A stretch of DNA of 64,000 nucleotides from Chlorops oryzae (lineage: Eukaryota; Arthropoda; Insecta; Diptera; Chloropidae): contig CM035806.1 in the NCBI GenBank assembly GCA_020466095.1, positions 168,425,371 to 168,489,370 on the forward strand, in the 5' to 3' direction. Under the pieces are notes generated by a model, which ran no database searches, was not told where the DNA came from, and saw only the letters and a program-made list of their open reading frames with translations. Made by a program: the position numbers and the translations under genes. Below, piece by piece: positions 57,454 through 64,000 of the stretch (its first letter is position 1; every line of letters begins with the position of its first letter).

Positions 57454-58428
57454 ATATATGGTTATATGTGAAGCAAACGAAGAGAAAAGAAAAATACAAG
57501 AAAGGATATCAAACTATTGAATTAAGTTATTTTGAATTGTTCTCTTAAAATGGCTGTTTTTCATCTGAAGACAAGAAATTTCTCACATACATATATGTAT
57601 ACATATTATGGAAATTCATTCGAACCCCCGAAGGAGTGAACTCTGAGAACTTCTTTGCGTTATGCCTAAAATCCAACATTGCGTAGAGCGCGAGACGAGA
57701 CGCACACAAATTTCAATACATTCAATCGTATGGTTCAAGCTCCAATGTATCGCACTGCGAGACCTCGTAGCGAGAAAATTTTGAAAAATTGAATATTTCT
57801 CGTTGCGAGGCGGTAATTTGACAGGTTAATGATGTAGCTATTTTTTTGAGTACTCGCTATTGGGTACTCGTTTAAACTAATAAAAACAAAAACTGTTCAC
57901 TGTTCCTTGAAAAAGAGCTTTTAAAATATTTCGCGAGCTTCGGTTCATTTTGAAAACTTTTTGAAAATTTTGAATTAAAATTTAAACTCAAGTGATAACG
58001 TATAATTTGTATGAGTACTCGGTACTCGTTAGATTGGTACTTGGTTCAAATATTGCATTACTAGTAGCGAAATTATGCTATCTTCTGCGTGACGCAAAAC
58101 TCTCATTGGAGATTGAAATGAGTCACGCAAATCATTTTCGTGACGTCGTGCGCACTCTCGCAATATTGGATTTTGTGCTTTAGCTGTCAAAATACATGGA
58201 AGCTTTTTGTCGGCTGATTAAAAAGTTCTCAAAGTTTACTAAGTTCGAGGTCTGAATGAGAATACCCATATTGCTATTCAGTTTTTAAGAGTAAGCGTCA
58301 TTCAATTGTGAGATCAATTAAGAGAAATCCCTAATCATCCGTAAACATGTGTTTAACCCTCTGAGCTTAAGTTTTCTATACCACAACCTCAGTACGGAGT
58401 TAAGAAAATTAGCAGAAATTTTTTCATT

Positions 58429-58547
58429 AGTGGTATTCAAGCAACAGTGCAAACGCAGTGTGCAATATTTGCACTTGTCAAATTGCGTACAAAAAAAGCA
58501 GTGCAAATATTGCACACTGCGATTTGCACTGTTGCTTGAATACCACT
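58429..58547. mobile_element. MITE AGTGGTATTCAAGC, free copy
   Basis: 119 bp; ends AGTGGTATTCAAGCAACAGT and its inverse; ATT on both sides. Matches the nested copy at 36236-36345. Confidence 0.85.
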
Positions 58548-59252
58548 ATTATTAAATCGTTTTTTAAAATTGTAAACAGCTGTTTTCAAAAAGTTGCCAT
58601 TAAAATTTCTTCAAAAAGACGATGGCGGCTATCTGTATGTCGATTTTTTTTGTTGCAAACTGCGTACGGTTAACCCTTCAATTTTTGGCACAATACTGTC
58701 TTACTCAGACACAGTGCCACGGACGGATGAAGCTCGTACCCTTCCATCGTTAAAAAAAAAATAATTTTTTTGAACCAAAAATTCGAGAGCATTTGGAATG
58801 AGTAGTTTGCTATGTACCTACTATATGAGAAAATTGTTCAAAATTCCAACTCTTTCTTTACTGAGGGATAAAATATAAAGAAAAAAAAAAATATAAAATA
58901 ATAATAATAATAAACATAAATGGCGTAAAATGCTAAAAATAAAAAAGAGCAGAAATACATAAATATTGTCAAGAAAATAAATTCCTTTTCTAACAGCATC
59001 AATTCAATATCAAGTAACTACATAGAAAGTAAACCAGTTCCAAATAATTTGTAAACAATAGCAATTAACTAATACCGTTAACGAATACTACTTCAAATAC
59101 CATACTATTTTTTTTCATTTGAATGCATTCATCTAATATCCGTATTAAGTATTAAATACATACATACTATAACAGTGGCGTAGATAGCGAGGGATAGCTT
59201 TACTATTACTCCTCACAGAACAATGATGTTCATCGAAATACTATTTTGATAT

Positions 59253-59427
59253 TAGGGGTATTCACAATGGCGTCGGAAAGTAGGAAAGTCGGAAAATCGG
59301 AAACTTTTAAATGCTTAAAAAGTTGTGCAAGATACAAAAAAAAAGTTTAAAAATTTTTTAAGAAGTCGCAATTTTCCGATTTTCCGTCTTTTCAACGTTT
59401 TTAATACGCCTTTGTGAATACCCCTAT
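59253..59427. mobile_element. MITE, AGGGGTATTC family, copy 3
   Basis: 175 bp, ends AGGGGTATTCACAATGGCGT and ACGCCTTTGTGAATACCCCT; ATT on both sides. Confidence 0.83.
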
Positions 59428-60399
59428 TGTGTTCTGTTGATGGAAGGGAAAAAATCGATCCTCTCTCTTTTCGATGTTACTTTGCAATAAACTAAAATAT
59501 GATTTTCTACTTTTAAAGTGAAAGTCCTTTTCCTATTTTAACTGCAACAACAACAACAACAACAACAATAGCTGAGCAACTTCAATAGTTTTTGATTGTT
59601 TTTTTGTTTTTGGTTTTTATTTTTTTTTAATACAGCAACAATGCAATAGACATTTTTAATGCTCATTTATATAAACATATAAATATAAAATATAAGTATA
59701 TTGTATATTTTAATATTTTCTTTTGTTTTTACAATTTGTTTTAATAAAACAATAAACTAAACTGTGAATTATGCAAGATCATCTTGCGCACAATTATAAA
59801 TTGTAATTGTAGCAAACTTTTGATGTTGCAATGAAGAGGATTTCAATGAACTTTTTATGCTTGGTGTTTTGTGCTATATATAATTAATATATATTTATAT
59901 ATACATTTTTAAAAGGTTTTTTTTTTTTTTTAATAAATATATAAGCAATCATTTATACATATATTTACACTTTTTTTGTTCAATTATATATACACATTGT
60001 ATACTTTTTGAGTGACCAACCAAAAAATAATTTCAGAGAAAAAAAATTTTTTTTTGAATTCGTTAGCGCTATGATAAAAGGAAAAGATGATAAATCGGAT
60101 CTTTCGAATACATAAATAAACGGAAAAAAATTCTATGTTTTATATATTTGTGGCAATATGGAAAAGTAGTTGAAATCGACATAACCCAATAAACAGAAAA
60201 ACGAGCATGATTTCGTAATGCGCTGTATAGACACATCCCTGTAGGAAGAGTGGGGTCAATTGTGCCCTAGCGAGTAGTTCTCGAGTATAGGAAAAAGAAC
60301 TAGTACGCGAGTAGAGACACGGACAGTAGAACCTAACTAGTGGCATGATCAACAGTTCAATTTTGCCCACACATTAATCTAATATATTTGCTGTGCGTG

Positions 60400-60470
60400 A
60401 GTCAGATAGGTCCGTGGCAATATGAAGGGCTCAAGTTCGATTCCAGTCGCAGGCGAAAAAATTTGGAAGA
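60400..60470 (+). mobile_element. tRNA-like SINE fragment
   Basis: B-box-like TCAAGTTCGATTCCAG followed by TCGCAGGCGAAAAAA, resembling the post-B-box GGCGAAA of the SINE at 44098. A-box unclear. Confidence 0.35.
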
Positions 60471-60654
60471 ATGACATGTTTCGAAAAACTCAAATAATTG
60501 GATTGAAAAACACGTCTTCACCAATGCTGTCTCACAACTTTGCGCACAAATTCGCTCAACATTTTCTGCCAATTTGAAATCTTTCTCTTTTATTTATTTG
60601 CTTTTTATTCCTCTTAGGATTCCAATTTTTACTAATAATTAAAAAAAAAAAATC

Positions 60655-60740
60655 GGCGTTCGCTTGGCCCGGGATTTGAACCTGGGTCCGTCCTTCGGAT
60701 CGCGGGGTGCACGCGCTACGCTGTGAGCTAAGACAGCGCG
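60655..60740 (-). mobile_element. tRNA-derived SINE head
   Basis: Minus strand: TCTTAGCTCACAGCGTAGCG (A box), GATCCGAAGGAC, CCAGGTTCAAATCCCGGGCC (B box). The segment is longer than a tRNA and lacks fully paired arms. Confidence 0.5.
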
Positions 60741-60961
60741 GGACGGTCTCCCATCTATCAACGTAGTATAGCAAATTTACTGAATTGGCCCTGTTGCCTC
60801 TACTTCTGGACTAGTTCAAACGCGACTGTCGATTTTCGAATGGCACCTCAAAGTAAAAGTTTACAGTTCAATGCATTGGCGGGGAAATTACGAGCGAGTA
60901 GTACTGTTGATTTGTGAAGTAGTCGAAGAATACTTTTGCACTAGTTCAACTTCCTACAGGG

Positions 60962-61060
60962 GCTTGTCAGGCATGTGAGCGTGTGTTAGTGAATTCTGAA
61001 TTCACACAAAGTATACGTGTGCCTTTTTCACTTACACACTCTCACATGCCTGACAAGCAT
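60962..61060. repeat. 99-bp palindromic insert
   Basis: GCTTGTCAGGCATGTGAG at the left and CTCACATGCCTGACAAGC at the right, with GAATTCTGAATTCACAC in the middle. Lies exactly between the CCCTGTAGG and CCCTGCAGG elements. Confidence 0.7.
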
Positions 61061-61445
61061 CCCTGCAGGAAATGTGTCAATAGTGAATCTATACTCTTTC
61101 TCTACTGACTGCGTCAACAGTACTACTGACCAGTTAAACTCGTCGCAATGCTTTGCCGTTATTGACATTTAACATTGAGTTGTCGTCATTGAATGTCAAC
61201 AGTAGACCGAAAAACTATTGACAAACTATTGACGTCGGTACTATTATGTAGACAAAATGAGTACTCTTTCGCTTTATAAGGAGACATGTTGTTGACATGG
61301 TCAATAAAGATGAACTATACCTCTTGACAGTACAGTTTCTATAATGACACCGCCCGTAAATACTGTTGACGTTGGAACTAGTTCTCTTGTCTATATTGAC
61401 GTCAATATAGACATGGGGCCATATGGCGAAAGGCTTCCTGCAGGG
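61061..61445. mobile_element. MITE CCCTGCAGGAA, copy 2 (inverted)
   Basis: Reverse complement of 39495-39861 over its whole length, ends CCCTGCAGGAA and TTCCTGCAGGG. Confidence 0.82.
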
Positions 61446-62948
61446 ATTTGATGTGTCTATACAAGCTATAACGATATCGAGACGAGTTCGCGAAAATCCA
61501 ATTACTCGATATCGTGATTTTGGACTCGCGACGATATCGAGACGAGTTCGAGAAAAATAATTTAAGCGTTAGAATCAACTTCAAGTTATAAACGACAAAA
61601 ATCAAGACATTTTAAATTATCAAACACGGTGTATAGGGTGACCACATACATAACTACAAGTCGAGGGTTCCGCCTTTCAAATCCCACAGCAGGAGGAATC
61701 GAAAATGAAAAATAATCATTCGAAATAATTTTTGTTTTTTTGTTTACCCGAAATAGGCCCATTTGCTAATGTTCTGATTAAAGTTTTCGTTCCGAAAAAC
61801 AGAATAAATTTTGTAATGAAATATGTTGACATTGATTCGAGAGGATTATCGTGACGATAAAGCTTTAACCGATATGAACAGTAGCGAAATGAGGCCGCCA
61901 AATTTTAAGCGTTTAATCATTTTCATTGAAAACAACAAAAATTATGACTTTGAAATATCAAACAGAATTCTAGGTTCGAACACAATTCGAGAATAAACTC
62001 AGTTCCGCTTTAATCGATTCGAGAATCGAAAATGAAATATCATCGATTGTCTAACGATAAGTTTTGTTTTTTGTTTAACGATATCGACATTCGTCTCGAA
62101 TTCGTCTCGAAAGAGTTTTAGATCGAAAAACGAATTATCGTAACGAAATCGTTGCTGTTTATTGAGGATACTGATAGCAACCGAAAACAAATGAGCGCCA
62201 ATTCAGTACTATTTATGAGCTTTTCATTGAACCAAAATTATGTTTGAAGCACTGAGCGAGAAATTGTTATTGAAAAATTCGAAAACCTGTAAGATTCAAA
62301 AAGTAAATCCGTTTAACGATAAGGAAACAACAACAACGAATCGCGAGATATTTGAGTTTTGACGTTTCTCTCCATAGTGCGCTATCTTGTTTCTGTATCT
62401 GGGTAAACGAGAGATAAATTAATGGATTTGAAGTAATTGTTCAATGAATTTTGATCACATATTCCGAATTTTCATTTGAGGTAGTGTGAGTAAATTGAAA
62501 ATTTACATATCGATAAAGCGCTTAAGTAGAACAAATCCGAATATCTCAAAACGAAAAACTTCGACTTAAGCTACTCTTTCAAATTTCCATAGATATATGC
62601 CAACATATACATGCATACATATATACATATATGGATTTATGCATTGCATCAAACTATATAGACTGTAAATTGATTCATCAAAACTATTGTAAGTCGAAAA
62701 GCGCAGACTTAGATAACAAAATCTTTAAGGCGAAAAGCAAAAAAATGGCTAAGACCGAAAAACAAAAAAAAAAAAAAAAAAAAAACAATAAATAAAAAAA
62801 TCATTTTAATAATTAACTCAACACACATACTTACATATATTCGTATGTTCTTGTATATCTATCATGTGTATTCAGTGATTTCATAAAATTCAATAAAACT
62901 TTACTTGGTGTACTTATAACAAAACGTTCAATAATCGATCTAATAGGC

Positions 62949-63400
62949 CGTTTACATATGCCGTTTTATTCGCGTTTTAGTAACTTTGCCCGTTTTAGCT
63001 CTAAAACAACTTAGATTTTTCCCGTTTTATCGTACAAAACTAAAACGAGAAACTTTCCTGTTTTAATGTAAAACAAGTAGCTAAACAAGATAAATCCTGC
63101 TTATAACTGATAAAAATATCGAAATCTGAGTGTCATCACTATAAAAATGCAAAACATATGGTCATTGAAATTTCTAATTTAAAAATTGTGAGATTGTTTC
63201 CCCAACCAATGTAGAAAACGAACGCAATTTCAATAATTGCTTCTATTCTAAATTACAATATTCACTCATATTTCACGTGTTGAGCAAACAAAAGATAACC
63301 ACAAAATGACAAAACGACATGCGCATATGTAAACACCCCGTTTTGACTTAGTCGTTTTAGCTTAAACGAGTAGCGCTAAAACGTATATGTAAATGCCCTA
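62949..63400. mobile_element. TIR element GGCCGTTTACATATG
   Basis: Left GGCCGTTTACATATGCCGTT; right AAACGTATATGTAAATGCCC. Repeats of CCGTTTTAG/CTAAAACG lie inside both ends. End sequence resembles those of 23532-24319 and 33703-33874. Confidence 0.65.
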
Positions 63401-63489
63401 TAACGATATGTCTTTTGCGGTATTTCACGTGAAGCGGGCCACGCAAAAAAAAAAATGTGATGCTCTGAAAATTGCTCATAATCCGGCTT

Positions 63490-64000
63490 AATTATACCTC
63501 TAGAGGATATGAAGACTGGACTGGACTGGAGTCCACATCAAAACTTGTCCAAGAATGCCGGAAAACTCTTAACGAGATAGCGGAACATTCAGCGGTATCC
63601 ATTTGTTGGGCACCGGGGCACAGGGACATTGAAGGAAACTGCAAGGCCGATGAACATGCTAAGATGGGAACATCGCTTCCAGAGATCTCCTTTTCCAACA
63701 TAGGAATCCCACTGGCTACAGTGAAATTCCGCATAAAAGAAGAATATCTCGACCTGGCAAACAAGCTTTTTTGGGTCGAAGAAGATTTCTGCGGGATCAC
63801 TAGATCACAAATCTGGCCAGCTCTGAATAAGAGACGATCCAGGGACCTGGTGAAACTCAGCAACACCTCCATCCATCAGACGGTATTAGTTCTCAACCGG
63901 TCACTGCCTGTTCGGCAGACATGCCGCAAGGCTGGGAGCCCCATACAATGACTTTTGCCGGAGCTGTCGCTCGGTGGAGGAGGAGGAATCTATTCTCCAC
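63490..64000 (+). mobile_element. Truncated non-LTR retrotransposon, RNase H region, running off the window
   Basis: Encodes SAVSICWAPGHRDIEGNCKA and DEHAKMGT (RNase H), then PLATVKFRIKEEYLDLANKL, then LNRSLPVRQTCRKAG. At about 63925 the frame breaks; the next frame gives APYNDFCRSCRSVEEEES, the knuckle seen at 18880-19480. Same family as that copy. Confidence 0.82.

Larger units (their letters stand above)
60237..60962. mobile_element. TIR element CCCTGTAGGAAG with SINE-like inserts
   Basis: Ends CCCTGTAGGAAG and CTTCCTACAGGG. Inside are two tRNA-like heads (60400-60470, 60655-60740). First of three inverted-repeat blocks running without gaps to 61445. Confidence 0.65.
55435..63470. other. 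Gene-free, repeat-rich region
   Basis: No coding sequence recognised on either strand. It holds the elements listed at 55958, 57252, 58429, 59253, 60237, 60400, 60655, 60962, 61061 and 62949, plus (CAA)n at about 59547-59568 and long A/T runs. Between 61450 and 62200 the word CGATATCGAGACGAGTTCG occurs twice (61471, 61521). Confidence 0.65.

Noticed and set aside
1..64000. CRISPR arrays, operons, phage or integrated viral genes
   Set aside because: None seen. Direct repeats are transposon-derived, all genes are eukaryotic and spliced or nested, and no capsid, integrase-envelope or polymerase of viral type was found.

Overview
The window is nuclear DNA from a higher fly (cyclorrhaphan Diptera). 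All eight recognisable protein genes are insect-like and intron-bearing or nested in introns. Their coding exons are rich in CAG/CAA and alanine runs typical of fly proteins, introns use GT..AG with short T-rich 3' ends, and the non-coding DNA is AT-rich and packed with short inverted-repeat transposons. The genes are far more spread out than in Drosophila melanogaster. A tephritid-type genome would fit, but the sequence alone does not fix the species.

Layout. 1-3047 (+): 3' part of the Arf-GEF schizo/IQSEC gene (Sec7 and PH domains), then its 3' UTR. 3.9-9.7 kb: a fold-back element and a scrambled array of a ~290-bp repeat. 10.2-29.2 kb (-): the complete TSC2/gigas gene in 17 coding exons, with the RapGAP domain at its C-terminus. 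Its 7.9-kb fifth intron holds two plus-strand genes, a single-exon ketohexokinase-like PfkB kinase and a secreted protein with four chitin-binding domains. 31-32.6 kb (-): a MEIOB/hold'em-type meiotic OB-fold protein. 35.1-37.8 kb (-): a procollagen galactosyltransferase (GT25) ending in an ER-retrieval-like tail. 41.1-42.1 kb (-): COX11. 46.4-54.4 kb (+): an LRRC59-type ER membrane leucine-rich-repeat protein. 54.4-64 kb: no gene, only repeats, ending in a truncated non-LTR retrotransposon.

The genes do not form one pathway. They are unrelated housekeeping, signalling and tissue genes separated by repeats. The most informative part of the window is its transposon archaeology. Several MITE families occur in two to four copies here, so target-site duplications, empty sites and nested insertions can be read by comparing copies. 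Two copies of one pogo-like MITE lie within about 12 and 20 bp of a 5' splice site. A TTAA-flanked MITE sits in an element whose empty allele is also present. An I-clade retrotransposon fragment is split by a 479-bp insert with a 14-bp target duplication. A tRNA-derived SINE carries a tail resembling that of a LINE also in the window. Two conserved genes (gigas, LRRC59) each show one apparent frameshift, both inside simple repeats, which suggests assembly indels rather than gene death. I found no clear sign of a wholly new biochemical system.
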